Of a stretch of DNA of 64,000 bases, positions 22,407 through 34,276 are shown piece by piece. Each line of letters opens with the position of its first letter. The stretch's first letter is position 1. The translations under genes were made by a program, and so were the position numbers. The notes under the pieces are model-generated. The model saw only the letters and a program-made list of their open reading frames with translations. It was not told the origin of the DNA and made no database searches. The stretch comes from Dendrobium chrysotoxum (lineage: Eukaryota > Streptophyta > Magnoliopsida > Asparagales > Orchidaceae). The stretch covers positions 248,001 through 312,000 of the forward strand of contig CM034315.1 in NCBI GenBank assembly GCA_019925795.1, read 5' to 3'.

Positions 22407-24075
22407 TGAAAGTTCGTTAGGGATGTTAATCCCCTATGAACTAGCCCGAGGCTAACCAAGAGGGGGGAGGGGGGTGAATTGGTAGTTTTAAAAAAAATTT
22501 AAGTAAAAACAATTTTAAAAACCTTTTTAAATATTTTAAAATACTTACAATTTCAAGATGTTGTGAAGATGTTTAATGAAATAATACAATAATTTCAATT
22601 ACGCGATCATCAACAGAAAAGTAAAGTGTAGAAAATAATCAAAAAGAACACACTAGATTTTATAGTGGTTCAATCAACTTGACCTATGTCCACTCCTCGG
22701 AGCCTCCCCTCCAGGTATTGCACTAAATCAAAGTGACTCTTCTTCTGCTCCCACAGCAAGGCGGAGAAGCCTTTACAACAAATCCTTTTCACTGACTTGG
22801 TGAGGTAGAGAACCCAGACTTCTTTTACTTCCTCCTGAAGCAGGTAGAGAATCTTAATCTTCTTGCTGACGATCCTTCCCACAGAGACACTAAAGAATAA
22901 GGGATGACGACTAGAGATTACGACTCGAATCCTTACTTAGAGTAACATTTGTGAACACCTCATAAACTCCCCCTCATAAGATCCTCTCTCTCTCCCAAGC
23001 TCTCCCTCTCCCTCTCAAGAATCTCTCAGGTGAGTACAGTGGCAAAAGATTTTCATATGAGCAAGAAAAAAATCTTAAATAGAAGGGCTCAAAAATTACC
23101 CTAAATTTCAACTTATCGTCAAAGATCATCCAGGACGATCCTTCGATCGTCCAGTACGATTAGTGTAAATAAGCCCTTTTGGCCTGGATGACCTGGTTCT
23201 TCTAGACTATTAAAAGATATGGTTTGTTCAGATCGACCTAGATGATTAGTTCAAAATCAAAATATCATCCACAGGATAGTTCGGGTCATCCAGGAGAAAA
23301 GCCTGATTGATTAATAGAGAATGATTTGATTTCAAAATAACTTGATCATCTAAGATGATATTGCTATCGTCCCATATGATTAGTTCAAAAATGGGAATAT
23401 TGTCCGGTAGACAGTTTGGGTCATCTAGGTGAAATACATTAGACAGTCAGGATTTCTAATTAATCGTACAGGATGATCTTGCGATCATCCAGGATGATAT
23501 GATTGAATCAATCAAACCTTAATTACTTTCCTTAATCACTTGATTAATTTAAGTATGATTGTAATGAATCATCCAAGACGATACACGTATCATCTAGGAC
23601 AATCAGACTAAAATACTAAAAATAAAAACTTGCCTAACTTAGTCTGGTGGCTGAGAATTTCTGATTTGAGCATATCATCATGTACGATGAGTGTATTGTC
23701 TAGAATGATCTGCTTAATTAGACCAACTTAACACAGTTATCCTAATTAGGGTTTCTATTTTCAATGGATCATCTAGGATGATGAGAATATTGACCAGGAT
23801 GATTTGAACAAAATTAGAATAAAAACTCTAACTCACTAAAACTCTCCCCTTGAGTGTGTGTGTACAAGGTTACTTAGCTTGGAGATCCATTACATTACAC
23901 TTGACTCAAGAAAGATGAAAAAATATATTAAACCTGAAACATAAACAGACTGACTCGATCTTGAGCTGGCTTGAATTGCAACTGATCTTATGAACCTGAA
24001 AGGTTAGGCACTCAAATAGAAATAGAAATATTTGCTATCATCAAAATCACAATCCTTAAATCCAGATTTGCAACA
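22407..24075 (-). repeat. 5' LTR of the Sirevirus (1,669 bp)
   Basis: Partner of the LTR at 9075-13937. It is bounded by the PBS at 22393-22404 and by the target duplication cactt at 24076-24080. It carries fewer copies of the ATCGTC..GACGAT palindrome because several segments present in the other LTR are missing. It also preserves the empty target site of the LINE (around 22470-22483). Confidence 0.88.
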
Positions 24076-24080
24076 CACTT

Positions 24081-26207
24081 GGAAAGTGAGGAGGGGACTG
24101 AGGAGCTTAAATGAAATCAGAGAGATCTCTGGGAGGCTAGAGGAAGTGAGATAAACTCTAGGTTAGAGTGATCCTTGATTTGAACCTTTTCCTCTATTCA
24201 AATGGCCCTAGGCTTATTGGATGGCTAAGATCAATTAGGGACACCCCTAAATGGCTGCTACCTGCCCCTAGGGTAGTTGGAAAGCTGAGAGCAAGGACAG
24301 CCCAAGGACATCCAGGTGGAGAGGTCTTATTGGCCTCACATGGGCTTTAGGACTACTTGGGCTGGTTAGGCTCTAATCTAGGGATTAAGAAGACTTTAAG
24401 AACCTTCCAGAAGTTGATTAGGACTGCTGGAGGGGTTAAGGGTGGAGTGGATTAGCCTTAGGAGGTCATTTGACCAACTTTGATCATTCCATTTGCTTTG
24501 TTTGACTGTTTGACCAGTCCAAAGCCACTTGGACTGCTAAGGTAGCATGGAAGGTGACACCAAGGATTGATTAGAGTGGGTTGGAGGGGATATGAAGCCA
24601 TGGAGCTAGAGTTTGAAGGGATGTATATGATTTGGAATAGGTTTGACCAAGTCAAAATGGATTTACTTGGTCAAGTTGATCATGGCTTGACTCCACATGA
24701 GCTAAGGTGTACTCAAGACATCAAATGAGGTGGTTTTGAAGAATCCTAAGCAATAGGATTGAATTTGAAATGCATGAACACATAGAAAGCAAGGTTTGAC
24801 CATATGTTAGGTTTGACTAAATCAAGCTAAGGATGATTTGACTTCAAATAAGTTTGAATGGATTTGACTCAAGTTTTGGGATGGGTTTGAGAGCTTAAGG
24901 GATTTGATTTGATCAAATGAGTTGGAATAACCCATTTAGACCCTTAAGGAACTATTGGGTCAACCAAGGTTAACTTAGTCAACTAGGTTAACTCAGGATT
25001 AGGGTTTGGGCTCAACTGGTTTGATTGGATATCTGGAGTCTAGTGAAGGTAATTTCAGGGGTCAAAATAGTCATTTGAGTCAAATTACCTGTTTAGGCCC
25101 TAAAGGGGCCTTTTAGGTCAAACCTAATTGACTTGGTCAACCAGGTTGACCTAGGATCTAGGATTGGGTTCAATAGATTTCAAATAATATTTGGAGACCA
25201 ATGGCGGTGGTCCTAAGGTCTAGGGAGGTCAATTTAGTCAAAATGACTATTTGAAGCCTAAAGGACCTATTTGGTCAACCAGGTTGACCCAGGCCCTGGG
25301 TTTGGGTCTAACAGGTTTGGTTTGACATTTAAAATTTGTTGGAAGTGGTTTCATTCTACTTGGAGATCATTTGGTTTGAAATGACTATTCAAATCCTTAA
25401 AGGGTATTTTGGTCATTTTGACCCCTAGTCAACTAGGGGTCAAAGTAGATCCACAAAAATATAGTTTAATGCTTAACAAATCATAATCAAGGGTCTGGAT
25501 ATAATTAGAGGATTTGGAGAAAGCTCCAAGACCAGGATCCACTATGTGGTAGGTCTAGTAGCATAGGCCATAAATATTTGAATGTTTTATAGCCTTTATA
25601 TTTCAATTCCATTTCTGGGATTAGAAGGCTCATAATGAGCTCAAATTTGGAGGGTTGCCTCTAAAGACATGTCCTATCAATATGCAATTGATAGACTCTG
25701 AATCAGAGGTCATTTGACTGGGGTTTGAAATGTTTGAAAATTCATTGGAAAATGCTTTCAGGACTTAGCCCTTTTAGCCCTGGATTTAGTCTGGACTTAT
25801 GGGTTTGATCTGGATTTTGGGATTGAATGATTAAATTTAAATTACCCAAGTCAATAATAATCAATTGAATGATTTTATTGATTGGATAATATTGAAGCTT
25901 GATAGAAGGCTGGATTAAAGTTTAAGCTAGGGTTGAGATCTGGATAGGTTTGAAATATGGTTATGCTTGAATTTATATTGATCAAAAGTTTGGATTAGTT
26001 TGAATCTAGATTGATCTAGAATCAAGATTAGTCTAAGACCTAAATTTGTTTAGGACTAGATTGATTTAAAATCTGGATGAATCATAGGGTCAAGATTGAT
26101 CTTAGAGTCTAGAGTAATCTAGGAGAATCCTAGGGTCTAGATGGATCCTAGGGTCTGGATTAATCTAGGGTTTGGTAGATCCTAAGGTCTAGATTGGTTT
26201 GGAGGCT
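24081..26207. other. Repeat-derived non-coding sequence
   Basis: Pre-insertion neighbour of 8398-9074. No recognisable gene. It contains a diverged tandem series built on ggtcaaccaggttgac (about 24950-25440) and a second, shorter-period series of agggtctagatt/gatcctaggg words (about 25975-26212), which resumes at 27894 after the inserted LTR. Confidence 0.65.
24950..25440. repeat. Diverged ~150-bp tandem units with TTGACC/GGTCAA palindromes
   Basis: Three units align around gggtcaacc-aggttaac, aggtcaaac...ggtcaaccaggttgacc and tggtcaaccaggttgaccc, each followed by (a)gg.tt.gggttcaa/ctcaa, a ggtttgattt-like stretch and atttggag. Spacing is about 155-160 bp. Substitution is heavy, so the array is old. 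Confidence 0.65.
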
Positions 26208-26212
26208 AGATT

Positions 26213-27893
26213 TGTTACAACTCGGGCTCCCGAGTTTATGATTTTGATGATGACAATATTATTGAGTGTCTCTTTATTTCTCCTAATATTTATTGTGTAT
26301 ACATGTTTGTGTGTTGACTAATATTTCAGGTACAACAGGCACCGGTCTTTAAAGATTCAGGGCTCAAGACTGGGTAGAATAGGTTATGTCGAAAGAGAAT
26401 GTAATTTTCATTTATTTATTTTAACTTTTTGAGTCAAGTCCTGTAAAGGTGCATGATAGCCTGGTGACCGTGCACACACACACAATGGGAGAAAATTTAA
26501 TGTTAAATATTTTAATTTTTCTGTACATCGTACTGTACGATTTGGATCGTACTGTACGATCTGGTATTACAGAAATTAATTAAAATATTTTATTTTTCTG
26601 GAAAAAAATTCTTTTGAAATATAACTAATCGTACAGTACGAACACCACATCGTACTGGACGATCTGGTATAATTAGAAACCCCGTCAATCATTAAATTAG
26701 GCAAAAATTTGAATTTGAAAATTATTCTATTCGTACTGTACGATCTTAATCGTACTGTACGATGTTTAAAATATTGCCTAATTTAATCCTGTGATTATTC
26801 AATCGAATCTGCATAATTTTGATATTTGGATCGTACTGTACGAACTGGATCGTATTGTACAATGATCAGAGACGATTTTGGTCGTCCCAGGATTCATTCT
26901 GGACGAACTGCACTTCGATTGAACTAATCGTACTGTACGATTCTGAGATCGTACAGTACTAACAGGTCAAATTCTACACATCGTACTGGATGATCCTGCG
27001 ATCGTACTGTACGATCTTTGATGGCTGAATTGGATTTTTAGGGTTTTTTGAAGCCCTCTATTTAAGCTTTCTCATAAGACTTTGTAGGAGTCTTTTTGAG
27101 CATTCATTGAGTTGTTTTCTTCAAAAGAAAGCTTGAAGAGAGAGCTTTAGGCTAGGGAGAGAAAGGGTGGAGTTTGTAAGAGAGGGAGAAGATCCTTGTG
27201 GGCTTCAAGGGAGTGTGAGAGGGGGTTTTCACACAGTTGCTCTGGCGAACTTGCACCTGCGTTCCTCCAAGAGTCAAGGTTTGTCTTGAGGGAAGCTTTG
27301 GGAAGAAGAAGACCTCTTTGGTGTCAAAAGACTCGGCTACTCCGCCGCACCGGGGAAGGTGAAAGTGATTCAAGGTCCTCTGCCTCACCAGGAGGGTGAA
27401 AAGGAGTTCAGGTCCTCTGCCTCACCAGGAGGGTGAAAAGAAGTCAAGGTTCTCTGCCTGTGAAAGGAGTACGGTCCTCTGCCGCACCGGGTTGGTGGAA
27501 GAGAGTTTGTAAGGGCTTCTCCGCCTAGCTGAGGGGGCTAAAGGAGAGACACTATAGTGATAGTGCAATACCCGGAGAGGAGGCTCCGGGGAGTGGACGT
27601 AGGTCATAGTTTGACCGAACCACTATAAATCTGGTGTGCTCTTTCTGATTTTATTTTCCGCACTTTATTTTTCAAGCATCTTATTTTCTATTATAACTGC
27701 TTGGTGAAAATCTGAGAATATTATTTTATTGTGATAATTAGATAATAATCACCATCTTTATATATCAAATCATCAGCTTCCGCATTTGACTAGTTAAGTT
27801 ATTATTATAAGAAATCTGAAAAATTAATAAATATTAGAACTCTTGGCGCATCTCGATCTTTCAAGTGATATTAAAGCATACACTTGACTTTCA
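26213..27893 (+). mobile_element. Near-solo LTR of a second Sirevirus-like family
   Basis: It starts TGTTACAACTCGGG and ends CTTTCA, flanked by the 5-bp duplication agatt (26208-26212 and 27894-27898). An LTR end also occurs at 27863, followed by a weak Met-type PBS (agtgatattaaagc) and then a second ctttca. The locus is therefore one LTR plus about 30 bp of internal sequence, as left by illegitimate recombination. 27350-27640 reads as the reverse complement of parts of the 22640-22900 LTR (cctcaccaggaggg, gtgcaatacccggag, gaccgaaccactataaat), so the families are related. No coding content is seen. Confidence 0.8.
26520..27022. repeat. Paired palindromes ATCGTACTGTACGAT
   Basis: At least a dozen copies or near-copies of the 15-bp word atcgtactgtacgat, mostly arranged in pairs 6-10 bp apart. 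The pairs recur roughly every 100 bp (near 26526, 26630, 26730, 26830, 26930 and 26985). Each word is an inverted repeat able to form a hairpin or to bind a dimeric protein. They lie in the first half of the LTR, where promoter sequences would be. Confidence 0.88.
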
Positions 27894-27949
27894 AGATTGA
27901 TCTAGGGTCAGATTTATCTGGAGTAAAAAAAAGAATCCTAGTGATCTCA

Positions 27950-28885
27950 TATAAAAATGAGGTCAACAACTGTCCACCTCACCTGAAATCTCCATGTGCA
28001 AATTTATTTTTCTTCCAAAAAAACCCCACTACCAAAACCCTCGCCACTTAACCTCTTCCTACTAACAATCCATAACTACTAAGTAGATATCAAATCATTC
28101 TCTATCATATGAGATCTCTCCATAAGTTGAGTGAAGTAAAAAATATGAAATGATACTAATAATTATCTCAGACTATCCTGAAGTCCCATTAGAAACATGT
28201 AGCACTTCTCCATAGGAGTGCTAACAGTGTATAACATGTCTAGCCAAAGTAGTAAACTCTGTCTCATACTGCATAACATTCTCCTCCCCTGAACCAATCT
28301 TAAAAAAGTCTCATGCATTTACTATCATGCAGAAGGTGGTATAAACTAGGCTCAAAATATGTCAGATAACTCTTCATAGTTAATCAAAGAGTTTAATTTC
28401 CATTAAAATTTCTCCTCCTATTAGCCCATCCACTAGCGCTTTGTCTCACCATCTAATAGAAAAAACTATCAATGATACTTTCCTCTTAGGATGACACTAC
28501 ATACCATTATACAGTTAAATTTCTTCTCCAGCCTCCTCAATCAGTCCTTTGCTACGCTAGGCTTTATAATGCACTCAAACCTCAAAGGCTTCAGTCTTAA
28601 AAATATCTATAAATATTTATTTGTATCACCAGATATAACAATAGGAACTCTCCTCTGTGCCTCACCCATCATTTATGTTATTAAACTAGGAAATTATGAA
28701 ACAGTATTAGAACTAACTATCGAAGATAGCAGATCCAAATCACATAAAACCACTACTTGATACACAAAATAGAGATGAACACCCAGATAAACTCAAAACT
28801 ACCCCACTAGACTTATATATCAATTAATATAGCTCTATTTTATGATTCATTGTCTAAAACTATTACTCCGATACCACAAAAAGTT
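27950..28885 (-). pseudogene. Gypsy gag remnant with PBS
   Basis: The minus strand from 28885 shows a degenerate initiator-Met PBS (tggtatcggagt, 28865-28876) next to an LTR end, then gag-like words in broken frames. Near 28300-28150 one reads MQYETEFTTLARHV, KCYMFL-like and GLQDSLR-like residues, typical of the gypsy Gag capsid. No frame of length remains. Confidence 0.65.
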
Positions 28886-30940
28886 TGTCACAACCCAACT
28901 TAATGGACAAGTCCTATCATGTTGAGTTGTGATAACCAAATCATAAGATCTAGTTTTGAAATGCTTTAGATTTCATCTTCTTATATACATTATAAAATAA
29001 ACAACAAACTATGGAGTTACTAAAAACATTCAGTGTATTGAAAATAAGCTCAGCCACAAAATACTTTTTTTCATTTTATCAAAATGTATGCACAAAATTT
29101 ATATTATAGTGTATGGCTATAGAATAGAGAGCAGAACAAAATAAAAGTTAGACATAATTGTATAAAAATTAAAATAGAGAAATACCTATAAACTCAAATC
29201 AAATACTAAAACTACTAATCAAGTGGCTCATTCCCTTTCCTAGATCTTAAAAATTATAAGCAAAACAACATCGAGCTATAACATCTTAGTAGGCTACAAA
29301 CATCGATCTAAATTTTTAAATATTCATTTTAGTAAATATTTTTAATCATTTTCAAAGTGCAGTATAATAAATCATTATACTAAACAAATTAATAAGAGCA
29401 TAACAGTTATAAAAATTCAAATAATAATACCAAGCAATTAAATAACTTAAATTTATATCATAAAATAGCACATAATAGTTTTCTCCAGACCTAGTCAAAA
29501 TCTCAAAAGATTTTGACCCCTTATAACTCTCTTTATGTTTATAGCACCAGAATATGCTTGTAGGCAACAGAACATGGCTTATAGCCACAAGAATATGGCT
29601 TATTAGCCACCAGAATATACCTTAAAGGCACCAAATTCTTAAACCTAAACAAAATCTTAAAGGATTCTAGCCCTTCTATATCTCTCAATTCTGGTCACAT
29701 ATAAAATTTCAAAGGATTTTGGCCCCTTAAATCTCCCATTCCCAATCACAGACAGAATCTCAAAAGATTCTGGCTCTTATATCTCCCAACAAGACACATA
29801 TTTCATCACATCATCACATTGTAGAAATTTAAGAATAGTTTAGTATATTTCATAATTGCACAGTAATCTATAATAATAGGCAACAAAAATTTCTACTGAG
29901 TAAAAATACATAATTTAAAAAGATAACCAAATTACTATGGGTTATGTAAAATATCATTTTAAGACTTTAATCATACAATTATACTATTTTTAAAGTCCAA
30001 CTTATTTTTTATTCAATAAAAACTACACAATTCCTAAAATCACTTGGGGAAAATTTCCATTACTATTACATTGCATTTTCATTATGCATAACATAGTATT
30101 GGAGAAGTTTTGATATGAGAAAAAGTGCACTATCTAATATGTTATAAGGGCTCTCTATATATTCTATTCTTGCCCCATCCCCATCCACCTAGTGTGGATG
30201 TGGGTGGGATTCTGGCCCCACTTGTTAAAAATAGGTGTGGGAGATTATATAGTATAATTTTATTCTAATTCTAGCCTCACTTGCTATATGCAAGTATGGG
30301 AGGTAAAAAGGAGGCATAAGTGAAAGTGTAGTTATAAACATGTATCAGGATATGTGCATTATAATCATTATATTGTATTTGTATTGACAAAATAAGTATA
30401 AGTAATAATCTAAAATGAATGTTAAAATTTTTAGAGCTTTGTATGAACTTTGATGAATATGAAAGTCAAGTACAAGTGAATCCTCTAATGATAGGTATTC
30501 AAGTATTTAGAAATCTACATGAAAGTGGCTCTACAAATAAATAAAAACTTTAAGTATGCACTGAAACACTAAAAAAAGTTATGTTTTACAATTTTATTAG
30601 TATTTTATTCATTCTTTACTACCTTTTTAATTATATTAAAATTTTATTTTTTAATTTAAATATTGATATATGTAATGAGTTAGGGTAAGAGGTCTACTGA
30701 GTTAGTTGTGCTCATTCTATTCTTTCTGATATTTTGGGAAAAAATCCAGCGGAGTAGATCAGGTGTAGAGGCAAATCTTTAGATTCTGAGTTTTAAGATA
30801 CCATTTTTGTAATCCAGTATTTACTTGTTTTGATATATAAAAATTTTGGATCTTGATTAATGCATAGGGATTTTAAAATGAAATGAAAAGATTTTGTACT
30901 TCTTTTATTAATTAGATATTATAATATCTAGGTTGTTCTA
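28886..30940 (-). repeat. Probable gypsy LTR sequence, far border not resolved
   Basis: It begins TGTCACAACCC directly after the PBS at 28865-28876, as an LTR end should. It contains two interleaved short tandem repeats (29494-29800). I could not find the opposite LTR end or a partner copy, so the right border is approximate. No genes are seen in it. Confidence 0.45.
29494..29800. repeat. Two interleaved tandem repeats (~21 bp and ~50 bp)
   Basis: Units of about 21 bp (agccaccagaatatggctta and variants) repeat four to five times in 29541-29634. Around them, a longer unit of the type aaaatctcaaa(a/g)gatt(t/c)tggcccctta..atctc repeats four times (29494, 29651, 29703, 29754). Both are diverged. 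Confidence 0.75.
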
Positions 30941-30949
30941 TGAAGATTG

Positions 30950-31294
30950 ACCAGTAATTATAAGTTTAGGTGTTCCAACCTTCCATTAGATCCTAGGACG
31001 TCACATATCATCTTTAAGAAAATATGTTTCTGATTTTGAGAATAAAGCATCTATAGATGAAGTTGAAGTGCGCCCGAATCTGAGTTATAGAGAAGTGGCA
31101 GAAAGGATTTTGGGCTATAATATTAGAAAGTTAAGGAATAAGCATAACCCAATGGGCAAGGTGCAGTGGTAGCATATGAGAGAAAGAGAAGCCACTTGAG
31201 AGAAGTTTGAGATGAGATAATTGTAACCTTATTTATTTCTCTAATTTAAGATTTGAAATATCGGGGATGATATTTTTTTTTAGGATGGGAGGAT
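30950..31294 (+). pseudogene. Chromodomain end of a gypsy polyprotein plus PPT
   Basis: On the plus strand, 31071-31220 translates to RPNLSYREVAERIL, a KLRNK helix and GKVQW-stop-HMREREAT-stop-EKFEMR. This is the chromodomain-like C-terminus of chromovirus polyproteins (…VKVQWRHHS..EATWE.E..M). Two stops sit where Arg and Trp codons (CGG/TGG-type) are expected. It is followed by a polypurine tract (taggatgggaggat, 31281-31294) and an LTR start TGTAATACC at 31295. It was missed by ORF length because of the stops. Confidence 0.78.
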
Positions 31295-31790
31295 TGTAAT
31301 ACCTACTATAGTAACACAGTTGTACATATTCTAACATGGACTTATAAGGGTTACTCACTAAAATCTCAGCATTCATATATTCAACATGCGTTTGTGAGTG
31401 TTTTATATATGTATGGGTGTCAAAGATTATTCTGAAGTTGGTCCCTAGGATCTATGTATATACATGTAAAATTTGGAATTGTTCTCCTGTGAGCACTGTG
31501 GAGTTGGGTTGGCACCACTACTACATTGAGCTCTCTAATCCTTTTTGGAAATTCAACAAACATTGCAGTGCTAGGGTTGAGAGCTATGACGTTATGCTCT
31601 CAGAATGAAGTGCGATGTGGCGCTGTAGGGTCAAGCTTTACTGTGCTGTATCAATTTTTTACAAAAATATCAAAATCCACCATTCTTATTTTAATTAAAA
31701 TCCTCTAACTATATAGAGAGAAAAAGGATATTTTTAGAGAGAGAAAGTTTATTTTACACATCTCCAATCTATTTTCTACTATCGGCCTAG
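31295..31790 (+). repeat. Start of the 3' LTR of the chromovirus remnant
   Basis: It begins TGTAATACC right after the polypurine tract. The end is not resolved, and no partner LTR is seen. The short frames here carry no recognisable protein. Confidence 0.45.
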
Positions 31791-32199
31791 TTTAAAAAGT
31801 TGTTAGGATTGAAGTAGGTTACATTATTTCTATTTCAATTTTCAAAATTATAAATTTTTTTGAATTTCTTGATTAAATTTATAATCTTGTAGCATAAAAA
31901 TGAGGATAACTTTACACCCACTAAACTTTCATGGTGTAACTTTCTGTATGTTGTAAATAAGATAATTCTAAACATTTGGGTATTCTTGAAAAAATTTTAC
32001 CAGATAATTTAATAAGTGCGTTATTCTTATCAATATATAAAATATTTTTAATCCTGAAAAATAATGTTGTAGTATATAATTAAAACTGTAAAATAGTATT
32101 TTGAACAATCCTTAATAATTTTGAAATTATAAAATTCATCTTAGTAGTTGAATTTATTGCCTACCAATAAAGTATTTTTTGATATATTTATATTTGTTT

Positions 32200-32293
<94 letters not shown>

Positions 32294-33700
32294 TTATGTA
32301 AAGATATGATGTTAGAGTAAGTTCTATTATAAGGGATACACAAAGAGTCATAAGGATCTGAATTTTTAAATATGTGGTAAGCATCATAAGAGTCTAAATT
32401 CTGATATCTATTTTTGATGGGAGGTATAAGGGCCCAAAAAAAAAATGTTATTTTTCTATTATGATGTATGGAGTATTTATTTGTTTACTTTCCTTGCATT
32501 ATTATTTAAATTTTTGATAACCACAAGCATTTTTCTGTTCAATATAATGAATTGTTATTAACTACTTCTAAAACTCAATTAAATGTATAATAAGTGAAAT
32601 ATTTAAAAATTTAGATAAGTGAATGAGACCTATTAAGCTGTGTTGGCACACACTTATTCTGTATTTGTTTCAAGTTTTGGAAAGGGAAAAGAGTCGGTTG
32701 AGTAGTTGTAGTCTCATATTATGCTCTATTTGAGTATTTATAGGTTTTTTTTATTTTTTTAAAGTCACGACTATTTATTTATTTATTTGTTCTGTTTTGA
32801 TTTGTAGCAATACGTTGTAGTATATAATTGTTGTATAAATATTTTGATGATGAATGTAGTGAATGAAAATTTATTGATGCATATATATTTTTTTTTTGCT
32901 TATTAGAAGTTAATTAGAAGCTTCGTGGTTTGATAATTAAAAAAAAAACTTGAAAATACCCCAAAACTTTGACTTTATGCTTGATCTATCACCATCCAAT
33001 GTGATATGAAATGTCTTGTCTCTAGGTCATATTGGGTTAGGTTATGACACTTTGTTTACCTTTTTCTTGTTATAATCATGAATTTATGGCTACATTTAAA
33101 TATGACTAAAGAAATATGAACACTATCAGAGTGAAACTTTATGGCGGAGGGATCACTCAAAGTCGAAGACAAATATTGCTTGAAAGATAGTGATATCGCT
33201 TGGAAGATAGTGATATTTCAATAGCTATCTCATGGGAGCATTCATATATCATTAAAGACTATATCTTATATTGCCATTAGGAGAGTAATTCCATATAAAA
33301 GTAACTTTTAGATTTATTTCTTCAAGAAAATAAATGTAGGATATAATTAGTTAATTATATATATTATCAGATATATTAAATCGTATCTACATTTTTTCCA
33401 ACAATCACATATCCTCCCCCAAATGATCAAGAAAAAAAATAATCTTCATAATAATTTACATCTTCTTCAAATAATAGACGGACTTCCTTGCATACACATA
33501 TTATTAAAAAATAAATTTGAAATTTTTATTTTTTGCAACTAAAAAAACTAATTCACATATCTTAGTTTTGAGATACTCTAATTAATTTTAAAATTTTATT
33601 TATAAAAAAAATTGATCCATTCTTATCTTAATCAAAATAAAATTAATAAATTTTTAAATCTGATTATCACATTGAGCGAAAAAGTTGTCATTAATTGCCC
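31791..33700. other. Intergenic DNA, nothing recognised except a microsatellite
   Basis: AT-rich spacer between the chromovirus remnant and the EBF promoter. Apart from the dinucleotide run at 32201-32292 I see no gene, RNA or element with definable ends. Confidence 0.6.
32201..32292. repeat. Compound (TA)n(TG)n microsatellite
   Basis: About 28 TA units followed without a break by about 18 TG units. Alternating purine-pyrimidine DNA of this kind can adopt Z-form and is highly variable in length. Confidence 0.97.
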
Positions 33701-34276
33701 TTTAAAATTTACTGTTTAAGTTTTACATAATTAATAAATGAATGAGAGGCCATTAAGCCTACAGCAATTCCGCTTATGCAGTTATATGTCCTTCAATAGT
33801 TTTCCACTTAAAAAACAGAACGCGGAAAGCTAAAGATACATTGCACATTTAGAGAGAGAGAGAGAGAGAGAGAGCTGGCAAGTTCCATGTATCTGCCCAA
33901 GTTGCATAATTTCAAATTACAATTTGCAAATTAAAAAAGAAATCATTCCATCCGTCCGATCCATCGGTACGTTCAACCTGTCCCCTTTGATTCTCTTAGC
34001 TGTCTCTGATGGCAATATAAGAAATTAAAGCACTCAGAACAGTAAGATCATTACCACCACCGCCTTATCTCCCTCTCTCCCTTCCATCAGCCCTTATACT
34101 CCGCGGCTCGTTTTTTGCCCTATTAGGGTTTTCGATCTCTTGAGCGCGGCAGGAGCTGTGATGCAATCGGCTGCTCGTTTTATTTTTCTTTCCGTTTTGG
34201 TGGTCGTGATTTGCTTGCTTCTTCAGGCATCTTTTCAGGGCGCGTCGGGGTTATTGATCTTGTTTAGTCAGCACCC
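33701..34276 (+). promoter_or_regulatory. EBF promoter and 5' leader region
   Basis: Upstream sequence of the EBF gene, with a (GA)12 tract at 33851-33874 and a pyrimidine-rich CT block near 34060-34095, both common around plant transcription starts. No convincing TATA box is visible (aatataa near 34013 is a weak candidate), so the start site is unknown. An upstream ATG at 34161 opens a frame that overlaps the main start codon. Confidence 0.45.

Larger units (their letters stand above)
9075..24075 (-). mobile_element. Sirevirus-like Ty1/copia retrotransposon, complete but decayed
   Basis: A 15.0-kb insertion on the minus strand, or about 11.9 kb without the nested LINE. Both LTRs begin TG/TGAAAG and end AACA in plus-strand reading, and the target duplication cactt lies at 9070-9074 and 24076-24080. 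Minus-strand order is 5' LTR (22407-24075), initiator-Met PBS (22393-22404), gag, protease, integrase, RT, RNase H, a long 3' region with an extra ORF, PPT (13938-13951), and 3' LTR (9075-13937, interrupted). The very long LTRs, a gag with a long coiled coil and two zinc knuckles, and an extra ORF after pol all fit the Sirevirus (SIRE/Maximus) lineage. LTR divergence by substitutions and deletions marks it as old. Placing it in Sirevirus rather than another copia lineage is inference. Confidence 0.88.

Noticed and set aside
27152..27607. ORFs around 27.2-27.6 kb
   Set aside because: They lie in LTR leader sequence homologous to the non-coding 22640-22900 region and have no recognisable protein.
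33000..33060. Inverted partner of the gypsy LTR start at 28886
   Set aside because: The reverse complement at 33059 (tgtcataaccta...) resembles the LTR start for about 30 bp only; too short and too diverged to claim.
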